Shown: positions 41,591-52,978 of the stretch, piece after piece
Numbering within the stretch: the stretch's first letter is position 1
Layout: each line of letters begins with the position of its first letter
Assembly (NCBI RefSeq): GCF_010548375.1
Contig: NZ_JAAGLY010000007.1
Span: 372,001-436,000, forward strand
DNA: 64,000 nucleotides
Direction of reading: 5' to 3'
DNA from: Streptomyces sp. SID13726
Lineage (GTDB): Bacteria; Actinomycetota; Actinomycetes; Streptomycetales; Streptomycetaceae
Made by a program: the position numbers and the translations under genes
Notes under the pieces: model-generated
Told to the model about the DNA's origin: nothing
Seen by the model: only the letters and a program-made list of their open reading frames with translations
Databases searched by the model: none

Positions 41591-42961
41591 TCAGTACCTG
41601 CGTTCCTGCTTCTGCTTGCACTCCACGCACAGGGTCGCGCGCGGGAAGGCCTGCATCCGCGCCTTGCCGATGGGATTGCCGCAGTTCTCGCAGAGTCCGT
41701 AGGTGCCGGCGTCGAGGCGTCCGAGGGCGCGCTCGCTCTGGGTGAGCATCTCGCGCGCGTTGGCCGCGAGGGCCATCTCGCTCTCGCGCGTGATGTTCTT
41801 CGTGCCGGTGTCGGCCTGGTCGTCGCCCGCGCCGTCCCCGGAGTCCCGCATGAGCCCGACCAGGGACTCCTCCGATGTGGAGATCTCGGTGCGCAGCCGC
41901 AGGACCTCGGCCGTCAGCTCCGCGCGCGCCTCGGCGACCTCCTCGGGCGTCCACGGGTCCTCACCGGGGCGCACCGCGAGTTCGCCGGGCTCCACCGCGG
42001 CGACGCGCGCGTTGGGTAGGGCGGTCTTCGCCGCTGTGGCCGTGCCAGGGGTCTTCTTCGCAACCACCGTCGTGGCTCCCGTCTTTTTCGCGGCCTCGGC
42101 CGCGCCCGCCTTCTTGGCCGTGCTCTTCCTGGCCGCCCGCTTCGCGGGGGTGCCCCTGCCGGAGGTGGCCTGCCCGACGTCCCCCTGCGGGACCCCGGCC
42201 TCCTCGGCGACCGTCTCCGTGACCGCGGTGTCCTTCGCGGCCTTCTTCCTCCCAGCGGCCTTCGCCGCCGCCGTCCCCTCGTCCGCACCCTTCACGACGG
42301 CCTTCTTGGCGACCGCCTTCTTCTTCACACCGGACGCCTTCTTACCGACCGGCGCCTTGCCCGCAGCCGAGGACTTCCCCTCAACCGAGGCCTTCTCCCC
42401 AGCCGACGCCCGCCCCGCAGCCGAAGTCTTCTTCACAGCCGAGGACTTCCCCTCGACCGCAGCCTTCTCCCCAGCCGACGACTTCCCCGCGACCGCAGCC
42501 TTCCCCACAGCCGAAGACTTCTCCCCGACCGAGGCCTTCTCCCCAGCCGACGCCCGCCCCGCAGCCGAAGTCTTCTTCGCCACCGAGGTCCTCTTCGCCA
42601 CCGGAGCCTTCTTCGCAGCCGAAGCCCTCTTCGTACCCGAGCCCCCCGAGCCCCTGCCCGCCCCCTTGACCCCCTTGCCGTCGCCCGCCTCCCCACCGAC
42701 CGATGCCCCGGCCGCCGGTCCCGGTCTCGGCCCCCCGGCCACTTCCCCCTCGGCCCCCTTCCGACCGGGAGCCGCCGTGGCGGCGGTGGACTTCTTGGCA
42801 CCGCTCGGCTTCCGGGACGCCGCCGTCTTCTTCGCCACGGCCTTCCCGGCACCCGCGCGCGTGCTCTTGACGCCCGGGTCCTTGGCCTCGCCGCCGAAGG
42901 CACGGGCATGCGTGGACCGGCTCGACGCCGACTGCTGTACGGCGGTCTTCTTCGCCACCAT
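41591..42961 (-). CDS. DksA/TraR-type zinc-finger protein with long histone-H1-like N-terminus
   Basis: The 456-residue protein ends in a DksA/TraR domain of about 110 residues, with a coiled-coil (VAEARAELTAEVLRLRTEI) and a four-cysteine zinc finger (Cys424, Cys427, Cys445, Cys448). DksA-type proteins bind RNA polymerase through the secondary channel. The first 330 residues are low-complexity Ala, Lys, Ser and Gly repeats such as KKTSAAGRASAGEKAS, as in histone H1 or HupS tails, so DNA or RNA binding is likely. Two exact 51-bp repeats lie inside this part. The ATG at 42961 begins MVAKKTAVQQS. Confidence 0.85.
   Translation of the reverse strand: MVAKKTAVQQSASSRSTHARAFGGEAKDPGVKSTRAGAGKAVAKKTAASRKPSGAKKSTAATAAPGRKGAEGEVAGGPRPGPAAGASVGGEAGDGKGVKGAGRGSGGSGTKRASAAKKAPVAKRTSVAKKTSAAGRASAGEKASVGEKSSAVGKAAVAGKSSAGEKAAVEGKSSAVKKTSAAGRASAGEKASVEGKSSAAGKAPVGKKASGVKKKAVAKKAVVKGADEGTAAAKAAGRKKAAKDTAVTETVAEEAGVPQGDVGQATSGRGTPAKRAARKSTAKKAGAAEAAKKTGATTVVAKKTPGTATAAKTALPNARVAAVEPGELAVRPGEDPWTPEEVAEARAELTAEVLRLRTEISTSEESLVGLMRDSGDGAGDDQADTGTKNITRESEMALAANAREMLTQSERALGRLDAGTYGLCENCGNPIGKARMQAFPRATLCVECKQKQERRY
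42384..42578 (-). repeat. Exact 51-bp direct repeat inside the Lys/Ala-rich tail
   Basis: Positions 42384-42434 and 42528-42578 are identical over 51 bases at an offset of 144 bases (48 codons). Both encode KKTSAAGRASAGEKASV in frame. They show recent expansion of the repetitive tail by duplication of whole codons. Confidence 0.85.
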
Positions 42962-43254
42962 GCCGCGGCCCCTTCACATATTGTGATCTTGCTCGCGAAT
43001 CGTGCTGGGACGATAAATCGACTTGAGTCCCGCGGCAACGGGGCACGCCGCCCGATTCGCCTGCCCCGCGCGTGCCGGGCGTGAGGCATGCAAGCGTTGT
43101 GCCCAGCTCCCCGCCGGGTAATCCGCCGGACGGCCCGTCCCACGATCCGAACATCCACGCCGCGCCATTCGGGTCACGCCGGACCCCGCGGCGGCCTCCG
43201 CGCCGGGCCCCGGAAATCCGGTCGGCCACTGTCCCCGGGGCGCCGTACACTGGG
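42962..43254. other. Intergenic stretch without a gene
   Basis: The DksA-like gene and ileS diverge here. I see no convincing coding sequence; the open frames across it have no ribosome site or homology. The right end holds the probable ileS promoter, and the left end must hold the promoter of the DksA-like gene, in an unusually AT-rich patch at about 42975-43025. Confidence 0.5.
43222..43251 (+). promoter_or_regulatory. Possible ileS promoter
   Basis: TACACT (43246-43251) is a fair -10 with a weak -35 (TCGGCC, 43222-43227) 18 bases upstream. It would start transcription near 43258, just before the T-box structure. Confidence 0.35.
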
Positions 43255-43257
43255 CGG

Positions 43258-43551
43258 AGCGAGAAGCGTGGATGGGGACGAGTAGCGGCGTACGCAGCCC
43301 AGAGCGACCCGGGGACGGTGGAAGCCCGGGGGCGAGCGCGACGTGAAGATCACCCCGGAGCCGCCGGAAGAAGGCCCGCAAGAGCCCGTAGACCCGGCAT
43401 CGCGACCCCAATGAGGGGGTTCACCGGCGCACACCAGGTGCCGGCGGGCCAAGGAGGGTGGTACCGCGGGAGCGCGCCGAAACCGGCGTACACAGGACAG
43501 CTCTCGTCCCTCCGGACGGAAGGCAGCAAGTCCGCCGGAGGAAGCCCGCTG
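43258..43551 (+). promoter_or_regulatory. Translational T-box riboswitch of ileS
   Basis: The leader has the conserved T-box sequence AGGGTGGTACCGCG (43455-43468). The bulge TGGT (43459-43462) would pair with the ACCA end of uncharged tRNA-Ile. In the first stem, GACGAGTAG is followed by a probable specifier ATC (43349-43351), an isoleucine codon. Just before ileS, CCTCCGG (43509-43515) is exactly complementary to CCGGAGG (43535-43541), which holds the GGAGG ribosome site. So uncharged tRNA would free the ribosome site and raise translation, as known for actinobacterial ileS leaders. No terminator hairpin with a U run is seen. Confidence 0.88.
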
Positions 43552-46695
<3,144 letters not shown>

Positions 46696-46707
46696 GCCCA
46701 CGGGGCA

Positions 46708-46746
46708 CGAAGGCCCGGTCTCCCGCTGTGGGAGACCGGGCCTTCG
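46708..46746 (+). terminator. Hairpin terminator after ileS
   Basis: A perfect 17-bp stem (46708-46724 with 46730-46746) and a 5-base loop lie 12 bases after the ileS stop. Confidence 0.85.
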
Positions 46747-46779
46747 CCATGACCGGTGTGGTGATCAACACGCGTAAAA

Positions 46780-46815
46780 GGGAGGGGCCCCGGATCGAGA
46801 TCCGGGGCCCCTCCC
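46780..46815 (-). terminator. Hairpin terminator after divIVA
   Basis: A perfect 16-bp stem (46780-46795 with 46800-46815) and a 4-base loop lie 37 bases after the divIVA stop. It could act on both strands as a back-up for ileS. Confidence 0.8.
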
Positions 46816-46851
46816 TGAACGCTGCCGACGCCTAAGGCGTACTAGAGGCCG

Positions 46852-48060
46852 TCAGTTGTCGTCCTCGTCGATGAGGAACCCGCGCATCGGCGAGGGAGCC
46901 TGGCCCATCGGGCCGGGACCCTGCGGCCGCACCGGCGCCATCGGCTGGGTCATCGCGGGCGACATCTGCTGCTGGCCGCCGTAGGACGGAGCGGCCGGCG
47001 AAGGACCGCTGCCCATACCCGGGTTGCCACCGTACGACGGGGCGCTCGCACCGGCCGGAGCCATCGAGGGCGCCGGGGACGGCGGCAGCGACGCGGCCGC
47101 AGGGGCACGCGGCGGAGCCAGCGAGTCGTCGGCCTGGGTCTCCAGCTGACGCAGCTGCGACTCGAGGTACGACTTCAGACGCGTGCGGTACTCGCGCTCG
47201 AAGCCGCGCAGGTCCTCGACCTTGCGCTCCAGCGTGGCGCGGGCGGACTCCAGGGAGCCCATCGCGACGCGGTGCTTCTCCTGCGCGTCCCGCTCCAGGG
47301 CGTCGGCCTTGGCCCGGGCGTCACGCTCAAGACCCTCGGCACGCGAACGCGCCTCGCCCACGATCTTGTTGGCCTCGGAACGGGCCTCGGCGATCGCCTG
47401 GTCGGCGGTCTGCTGGGCCAGCGAGAGGACGCGGGCGGCGCTGTCGCCACCGGGGCCCTGACCGGGGCCGCCCATCGGACCGCCCATGGGGCCGCCCATC
47501 GGGCCACCCATCTGCTGCTGCATCGGCGGCTGACCGCCCATGGTGCCCTGACCCATCGGACCCTGGCCCATACCGCCCTGGCCCATCGGACCCTGACCCA
47601 TCGGGCCCTGCCCCATGGGGCCTTGGCCCATCGGACCGGGACCCTGCGGACCGCCCTGGCCGCCGGGACCGGCGGGCAGCTGCGGCGCACCGCTCGGCAG
47701 CTGGGGCGGGCCACCCATGGGGCCACCCATCTGCTGCTGCGGCGGACCGGATATCCCGGCCGGCACGGGGGCGCCGGGACCGGGCCCACGCATGCCCTGC
47801 TGCGGCATCCCCTGACCGGGTCCGGGCATGCCCTGCTGCTGGTCCTGTTCCGGGGGCTTGCGCATGTTCTGCTGGTTCTGCGCGGCGGCGCGCGTGGCCG
47901 CGGCCAACTTGGCGCGCAGGTCCTCGTTCTCGCGGAGCAGGCGCGTCAGTTCGGCTTCGACCTCGTCGAGGAAGGCATCGACCTCGTCCTCGTCATAGCC
48001 TTCTCGGAGGCGGACGGTCGTGAACTGCTTGTTCCGCACGTCCTCGGGGGTCAACGGCAT
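46852..48060 (-). CDS. divIVA: DivIVA polar growth protein
   Basis: DivIVA marks the hyphal tip and directs polar cell-wall growth in Streptomyces. The 402-residue protein has the conserved N-terminal membrane-binding and coiled-coil segment (MPLTPEDVRNKQFTTVRLR to about 60), then a long Pro, Gln, Gly and Met-rich insert. The insert includes six pentapeptides of the type GPMGQ/GGMGQ and four of GGPM type. A second coiled-coil (about 215-310) follows, then a Pro/Ala-rich tail ending FLIDEDDN. The insert length is known to vary among species. The gene heads away from yggT and is followed by a terminator. Confidence 0.96.
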   Translation of the reverse strand: MPLTPEDVRNKQFTTVRLREGYDEDEVDAFLDEVEAELTRLLRENEDLRAKLAAATRAAAQNQQNMRKPPEQDQQQGMPGPGQGMPQQGMRGPGPGAPVPAGISGPPQQQMGGPMGGPPQLPSGAPQLPAGPGGQGGPQGPGPMGQGPMGQGPMGQGPMGQGGMGQGPMGQGTMGGQPPMQQQMGGPMGGPMGGPMGGPGQGPGGDSAARVLSLAQQTADQAIAEARSEANKIVGEARSRAEGLERDARAKADALERDAQEKHRVAMGSLESARATLERKVEDLRGFEREYRTRLKSYLESQLRQLETQADDSLAPPRAPAAASLPPSPAPSMAPAGASAPSYGGNPGMGSGPSPAAPSYGGQQQMSPAMTQPMAPVRPQGPGPMGQAPSPMRGFLIDEDDN

Positions 48061-48112
48061 CTCTTCACCTCAACGTAGTCATCGGCAGTCGGCAAGACCG
48101 TATCGTCCACTG

Positions 48113-48403
48113 TCACCTCGCGAGATTGCCCACGATAGAGATCAAGATGTAGACGATGATCATCAGGACGAAGAAGGACAGGTCGAGCGCCACGCCCCCG
48201 AGACGCAACGGCGGGATGAACCGCCGCAGAAGCTTCAACGGTGGATCGGTGACAGTGTAGGTGGCCTCGAGAACGACCACCATCGCCTTGCCGGGTTGCC
48301 ACGAGCGGGCGAACTGGAAGACGTAGTCCATGACCAGCCGGAAGATGAGCACGATGAGGAACACCATCAGCGCGATGTAGATCACCTGCGCGAACACGCC
48401 CAT
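48113..48403 (-). CDS. YggT family membrane protein
   Basis: The 96-residue protein has two membrane helices (about 4-26 and 70-92) and the family motif VLEATYTVTDPPLKLLRRFIPP between them. YggT genes often lie beside sepF and divIVA, and the family is linked to cell division or osmotic adaptation, without a proven biochemical role. It lies 49 bases after sepF and is probably co-transcribed. Confidence 0.92.
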   Translation of the reverse strand: MGVFAQVIYIALMVFLIVLIFRLVMDYVFQFARSWQPGKAMVVVLEATYTVTDPPLKLLRRFIPPLRLGGVALDLSFFVLMIIVYILISIVGNLAR

Positions 48404-48452
48404 GGCTTGTCTTTCCCTCTCCCCTGTTCCGTGCTTTCAGCGGTTGTCTGTC

Positions 48453-49094
48453 TCAGCTCTGGTTGAAGAACCCGCCCTCTGCGATGCGGGCCTTGTCCTC
48501 CGCCGTGACATCGACGTTAGCAGGCGACAACAGGAACACCTTCTGCGTCACCCGCTCGATGCTGCCGTGAAGACCAAACACCAAACCGGCCGCAAAGTCG
48601 ACAAGTCGCTTGGCGTCTGTGTCATCCATCTCAGTCAGATTCATGATCACCGGAGTGCCCTCACGGAAGTGTTCCCCGATGGTACGGGCCTCGTTGTAGG
48701 TCCGGGGGTGAAGTGTGGTGATCCGGTAAGGCTCTCGTTCCGACACGACCTTGGGCATGATCACCGGTGCGTTCTTCTCCAGGCTTGCGCGCTCTTGTGT
48801 GATGGATGCCACGGGCGCGATGCGCGCGGGACGCACCGATTCCGCGACCGGCGAGGCGGATCGGGGCACCGGGTCACGCGGCACCGAAGGCTGCACGACT
48901 CTTACCGATTCATCCCTTTCAGGCTGAATCACCTGATGCGACTGGTGCGACGGCTCATGCCGTCGACGGTCCCGCTCGGGCTCCGGGTCGAGTTCGGGCT
49001 CGAAGTCGTCGTCGGGGTCAAAACCGCGGCCGTCGTACCCATCGTCCTCCACGAGGCCGAGGTAGACCGCCATCTTGCGCATCGCGCCGGCCAT
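48453..49094 (-). CDS. sepF: Cell division protein SepF
   Basis: SepF anchors FtsZ filaments to the membrane. The 213-residue protein starts with the amphipathic membrane-binding helix MAGAMRKMAVYLGLVEDD, followed by an acidic/basic linker of about 90 residues and the C-terminal SepF domain (about 125-205) with FREGTPVIMNLTEMDDTDAKRLVDFAAGLVFGLHG. The ATG at 49094 is chosen because the helix begins there and GGAGG lies ten bases upstream. Confidence 0.96.
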   Translation of the reverse strand: MAGAMRKMAVYLGLVEDDGYDGRGFDPDDDFEPELDPEPERDRRRHEPSHQSHQVIQPERDESVRVVQPSVPRDPVPRSASPVAESVRPARIAPVASITQERASLEKNAPVIMPKVVSEREPYRITTLHPRTYNEARTIGEHFREGTPVIMNLTEMDDTDAKRLVDFAAGLVFGLHGSIERVTQKVFLLSPANVDVTAEDKARIAEGGFFNQS

Positions 49095-49223
49095 TCTCTG
49101 AGTCCTCCGCTCTGTGGTGGATCGGCTGACGACTGCCAAGTGCCCGCGATCCACGAGGTCGTTATGCCCGCCTTCCAGCGGTAATGACCATATTTTCTGC
49201 TGTGGTCCGACTTCCTGGCGACG

Positions 49224-49943
49224 TTACCCGAGCCTGGGGCGGACTCCGAGTACCGCAGTGCCGACGCGCACATGTGTCGCCCCTGCTGCCACGGCCTGTT
49301 CGAGATCCGCACTCATCCCTGCCGAGACCATGTTCGCAGCCGGATGGACTCGGCGCAGGTCGGTCGACAAATCCATCAACCGCTCGAACGCCACCTGTTC
49401 GCGTCCCGCGTATTCCCCGGTGAGCGGAGCGACGGTCATCAGTCCGTCGAGCCGCAGCCCCGGAGCCCCGGCCACGAGATCCGCCAACTCCCCGATCCCG
49501 CCGGGCGCCACGCCCCCCCGCTCCCCCCGCTCGCCCGAACCGGCGTCGAGCGCGACCTGGATGAGGCATCCCACCTCGCGCCCGACCTTCACGGCCTCCT
49601 TCGAGAGGGCCGTCACCAGCTTGGAACGATCGACGGACTGCACGAGATCCGCGTAACCGACCACGGATCGCACCTTGTTGGTCTGCAACTGGCCGACAAA
49701 GTGCCAACTGAGGGGCAGATCCGAGCATTCGGCGGCCTTGGGCGCCGCGTCCTGGTCCTTGTTCTCGGCGACATGACGCACGCCGAGCTCCGAGAGGATC
49801 CGCACATCGCTCGCGGGGTAGGTCTTGGTGACCACGACGAGGGTCACCTCCTCGCGCTTGCGCCCGGCCGCGATGCACGCGGCGGCGATGCGCTCCTCCA
49901 CCTTCGCCAGGTTTCCGGCGAGTTCGTCCTTACGGTCCGTCAT
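49224..49943 (-). CDS. yggS: YggS family pyridoxal phosphate homeostasis protein
   Basis: The 239-residue protein is a single-domain alanine-racemase-like TIM barrel that binds pyridoxal phosphate (Lys40 in VVTKTYP) and balances vitamin B6 and amino acid pools. SAGMSADLEQAVAAGATHVRVGTAVLG is the C-terminal phosphate site. It lies six bases after pgeF and about 130 bases before sepF, within the division cluster, as in many Gram-positive bacteria. Confidence 0.95.
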   Translation of the reverse strand: MTDRKDELAGNLAKVEERIAAACIAAGRKREEVTLVVVTKTYPASDVRILSELGVRHVAENKDQDAAPKAAECSDLPLSWHFVGQLQTNKVRSVVGYADLVQSVDRSKLVTALSKEAVKVGREVGCLIQVALDAGSGERGERGGVAPGGIGELADLVAGAPGLRLDGLMTVAPLTGEYAGREQVAFERLMDLSTDLRRVHPAANMVSAGMSADLEQAVAAGATHVRVGTAVLGVRPRLG

Positions 49944-49949
49944 GCCCCA

Positions 49950-50678
49950 TCAGTCCAGCCAGACATATCCCGCGAGTCGCCCCGTGGCGCGATCGCGGCG
50001 ATACGAGAAGTGGTCGTCCGACTCCAGCGTGCACACCGGCGACTGCTCCCGGTCGCGCACCCCGAGCCGGTCGAGCTGCGCGTGCACTCCGGCGGCCACG
50101 TCGACCGCGGGTGTGCCCCAGCTCGTCTCGGCGTGCGCCGCGGATTCGACGGCGGCGACGTCGGCGCGCATCTCCTCGGGCACTTCGTAGCACCGGCCGC
50201 AGACGGCGGGTCCGGTGCGGGCGACGGTCCGGGCGGGGTCGGCGCCCAGTTCCGTCATGGCGCGGAGCGCGGCGGGGACGACTCCGGCGACCAGGCCGGG
50301 ACGGCCCGCGTGTGCCGCCGCGACGATCCCGGCGACCGGGTCGGCGAGGAGTACGGGCACGCAGTCGGCGGTGAGGACGGCGAGGGCCAGTCCGCGCTCG
50401 GCGGTGACGATCGCGTCGACCTCCGGGACCGGTCGCTCGCCCCAGGGCTCGGAGACGACCACGACGTCGGCTCCGTGCACCTGGTTCATCCACACCACGC
50501 GGTCGGCCGCGAGGCCGAGCGACTTGGCCGCCGACTCCCGGTTGGTCCGCACGGCCTCGGGGTCGTCGCCGACCGCGCCGCCGAGGTTGAGCTCCTCATA
50601 CGGAGCGGCGCTCACCCCGCCCCACCGGTCGGTGAAGGCGAAGTGCGCGCCGCTCACGCTCTCGCGCCGTCCTATCAC
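49950..50678 (-). CDS. pgeF: Peptidoglycan editing factor PgeF (YfiH family)
   Basis: The 242-residue protein is of the family once called multicopper polyphenol oxidase or laccase domain and now known to remove wrongly built muropeptide precursors. The zinc-site residues are in QVHGADVV, LTADCVPVLLAD and AAHAGRPGLV. The GTG start overlaps the ftsZ stop (GTGA, 50675-50678), so it is made together with FtsZ. Confidence 0.93.
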   Translation of the reverse strand: MIGRRESVSGAHFAFTDRWGGVSAAPYEELNLGGAVGDDPEAVRTNRESAAKSLGLAADRVVWMNQVHGADVVVVSEPWGERPVPEVDAIVTAERGLALAVLTADCVPVLLADPVAGIVAAAHAGRPGLVAGVVPAALRAMTELGADPARTVARTGPAVCGRCYEVPEEMRADVAAVESAAHAETSWGTPAVDVAAGVHAQLDRLGVRDREQSPVCTLESDDHFSYRRDRATGRLAGYVWLD

Positions 50679-51874
50679 TTCAGGAAGTCCGGCACGTCCA
50701 GTTCCTCGGCCGCGCTGTCGGAGTAGGTCCGCGACGGCGGGACCGGCGGGGCGACCGGGAGGTCGGCGGCCGGCTCGGGCGCGGGCTCCAGGTCCTCCTT
50801 CGGCGTGACGCTGCCGAGCGAGCCGAAGGACGGGCGGCTCTCGGTCTGCCGTACCGGCGTGGGCTCTTCGCGGCGGGCCGACGAGGCCGTGGACGAACCC
50901 ATGACCGTCTCCCGGCGGGTCGGCGGCTGGCCCCCGTCGAAGCCGGCGGCGATCACGGTGACGCGGACCTCGTCGCCGAGGGCGTCGTCGATGACCGCGC
51001 CGAAGATGATGTTGGCCTCGGGGTGGGCGGCCTCGCTGACCAGCTGGGCCGCTTCGTTGATCTCGAACAGGCCGAGGTCGGAGCCGCCGGAGATGGAGAG
51101 CAGCACGCCCCGGGCGCCGTCGATGGACGCCTCCAGGAGCGGCGAGGAGATCGCCATCTCGGCCGCGGCCACCGCGCGGTCGTCGCCGCGGGCCGAGCCG
51201 ATGCCCATGAGCGCCGAACCGGCCTCGGACATGACCGACTTGACGTCGGCGAAGTCGAGGTTGATCAGGCCGGGCGTGGTGATGAGGTCGGTGATGCCCT
51301 GGACACCGGAGAGCAGAACCTGGTCGGCCGACTTGAAGGCGTCGAGCACCGAGACCTGGCGGTCCGAGATGGACAGCAGCCGGTCGTTGGGGATGACGAT
51401 GAGGGTGTCGACCTCTTCGCGGAGCTCCGCGATGCCGTCCTCGGCCTGGTTGGCGCGGCGCCGGCCCTCGAAGGTGAACGGGCGGGTGACCACGCCGATG
51501 GTGAGGGCGCCCAGCGAGCGGGCGATGTTGGCCACGACGGGTGCGCCGCCGGTGCCGGTGCCGCCGCCCTCGCCGGCCGTCACGAAGACCATGTCGGCCC
51601 CCTTGAGGACCTCCTCGATCTCCTCGCGGTGGTCCTCGGCGGCCTTGCGGCCGACGGCCGGGTTGGCGCCGGCGCCGAGTCCGCGGGTCAGTTCGCGGCC
51701 GACGTCGAGCTTGACGTCGGCGTCGCTCATCAACAGCGCCTGCGCGTCGGTGTTGATGGCGATGAACTCGACGCCCTTGAGACCGACCTCGATCATCCGG
51801 TTGATGGCATTGACACCACCGCCGCCGACACCGATGACTTTGATGACTGCGAGGTAGTTCTGCGGTGCTGCCAC
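50675..51874 (-). CDS. ftsZ: Cell division protein FtsZ
   Basis: FtsZ is the tubulin-like GTPase that forms the Z-ring. The 399-residue protein has VGGGGVNAINRM near 16, the tubulin signature GGGTGTGG (103-110), NLDFADVKSVM in the synergy loop and the C-terminal binding peptide LDVPDFLK preceded by a Pro/Glu-rich linker. It starts with GTG at 51874. In Streptomyces, sporulation septation needs strong developmental transcription of ftsZ; a promoter with a WhiA-type motif lies at about 52030. Confidence 0.98.
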   Translation of the reverse strand: MAAPQNYLAVIKVIGVGGGGVNAINRMIEVGLKGVEFIAINTDAQALLMSDADVKLDVGRELTRGLGAGANPAVGRKAAEDHREEIEEVLKGADMVFVTAGEGGGTGTGGAPVVANIARSLGALTIGVVTRPFTFEGRRRANQAEDGIAELREEVDTLIVIPNDRLLSISDRQVSVLDAFKSADQVLLSGVQGITDLITTPGLINLDFADVKSVMSEAGSALMGIGSARGDDRAVAAAEMAISSPLLEASIDGARGVLLSISGGSDLGLFEINEAAQLVSEAAHPEANIIFGAVIDDALGDEVRVTVIAAGFDGGQPPTRRETVMGSSTASSARREEPTPVRQTESRPSFGSLGSVTPKEDLEPAPEPAADLPVAPPVPPSRTYSDSAAEELDVPDFLK

Positions 51875-51971
51875 GTCGAAGGCCTCTCGCCTCGAGTTAC
51901 GTGTCGTCGCTTCGCGGGTGAGTGCGATCCGACGACTGATGCCGAATGGGACGGTCCGTAGCGCCGACCCG

Positions 51972-51996
51972 AACCCTAACGCTGAAGTTTAGGGTT
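51972..51996. repeat. Inverted repeat in the ftsZ leader
   Basis: AACCCTAA (51972-51979) and TTAGGGTT (51989-51996) form an 8-bp inverted repeat with a 9-base spacer. It lies about 100 bases before the ftsZ start and would be in the ftsZ mRNA leader. It could be an operator or a weak hairpin. Confidence 0.5.
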
Positions 51997-52002
51997 ACCA
52001 GT

Positions 52003-52036
52003 GTGTCTGTTCCCTGGAGTCTTCTGAACAGGACAC
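52003..52036. promoter_or_regulatory. Two GACAC motifs, possible WhiA sites
   Basis: GACAC occurs on the minus strand at 52003-52007 and on the plus strand at 52032-52036. GACAC is the core recognised by the sporulation regulator WhiA, and ftsZ is a reported WhiA/WhiB target. The second motif overlaps the -10 of the ftsZ promoter. Confidence 0.5.
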
Positions 52037-52062
52037 TAAGTCGACAAGTGGCGCACGTTCAA
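52033..52062 (-). promoter_or_regulatory. ftsZ promoter
   Basis: On the minus strand TTGAAC (52062-52057) is followed after exactly 18 bases by TAGTGT (52038-52033), a good fit to the Streptomyces TTGACA/TAGxxT pattern. Transcription would start near 52026 and give a leader of about 150 bases. Confidence 0.6.
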
Positions 52063-52152
52063 CGAACACGCCGAACCTCCCGTTTTTCTTTTCACCCTAT
52101 GTGATCAGCCGTAGCAGTGCCCAACCAGGGTGCTGGCCTGCGCTGATGTGCG

Positions 52153-52953
52153 TCAACTCCCCGATGACGCAGGGGCGGTGGGAACGCCGACGTCGAAGTG
52201 CCGCGCATCGGGGGCGGCTTTCATGAGAGCGGTGAGCGTACGGGCCTTGGTGGCGCCCTTCTCGCTGCTCCCCCACTCGACGGTCCGGCCGTCGCTCAAC
52301 TCCAGCGAGATGTCGTCGTACGAACGCACCTTGACGGAACGTGTCACGCGCGCGACGGCGGCCGGAATGTCACCCGCGACGCGGACCGCTTCGCGCACGA
52401 GCCGGTCCTCGCCGAAGCGGCGCAGGCTCGCGGCCCGGGAACCCGGCTGAGAGAGCGTCAATTGCAGTGCGGGGACGCCTTTCGGGGCCTTGGAAACCGT
52501 GGCGAATCGGACACCTTCATCGTCCACTTCGACAAAGTTTCGGCCCTTTTGAACAAGCAGAACCGGAGTCCGCTCGGTCACTTTCAGCCCGATTCCATGA
52601 GGCCAGGAACGGACGACGTCAACCACGTCAATTCGGGGCAATTTCCGGCGCAGTCGGGCCTCGATCGCATCGGTGTCGACGGAAATCAGCGGCGATCCGA
52701 CCGGCACGTCGGCGGCTTCGAGAACCTGATCCCGAGTCAGGACGCGGGTCCCCGAGACCGATACGCGTTCGACGCGCAGCCACTGGGATCCGTACAACAG
52801 CCAGACGGAGCCCGCCCCGAGGAGGACGAGCACCACGGCCAGGATGATGATCGTACGAAGTCGAAGGGCCCTCGGTCTCCACCGCCGGACGGGAGGCGGG
52901 CCGGACGACTCCTGCTGGCGTTCACCGCGCTCGGCGGTGGTCGGTCCGGCCAC
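52153..52953 (-). CDS. ftsQ: Cell division protein FtsQ
   Basis: FtsQ is a single-pass membrane protein of the divisome. The 266-residue protein has a basic cytoplasmic N-terminus, one helix (about 34-54), a POTRA domain starting LRVERVSVSGTRVLTRDQVLEAADV and the FtsQ/DivIB beta domain. It starts with GTG at 52953, 25 bases after murG. The 278 bases to ftsZ hold the ftsZ promoter. Confidence 0.94.
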   Translation of the reverse strand: MAGPTTAERGERQQESSGPPPVRRWRPRALRLRTIIILAVVLVLLGAGSVWLLYGSQWLRVERVSVSGTRVLTRDQVLEAADVPVGSPLISVDTDAIEARLRRKLPRIDVVDVVRSWPHGIGLKVTERTPVLLVQKGRNFVEVDDEGVRFATVSKAPKGVPALQLTLSQPGSRAASLRRFGEDRLVREAVRVAGDIPAAVARVTRSVKVRSYDDISLELSDGRTVEWGSSEKGATKARTLTALMKAAPDARHFDVGVPTAPASSGS

Positions 52954-52978
52954 GCTCCCTGCCCTTCGTACACGGGTC

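Noticed and set aside
43072..43551. In-frame extension of ileS upstream of 43552
   Set aside because: The stretch is the T-box leader; the ATG at 43552 has the regulated ribosome site and begins the conserved protein.
47476..47640. Short regular repeats that might be taken for a CRISPR array
   Set aside because: They are in-frame GPMGQ-type codons of divIVA with no spacers and no cas genes nearby. The repeats at 42384-42578 are likewise coding.
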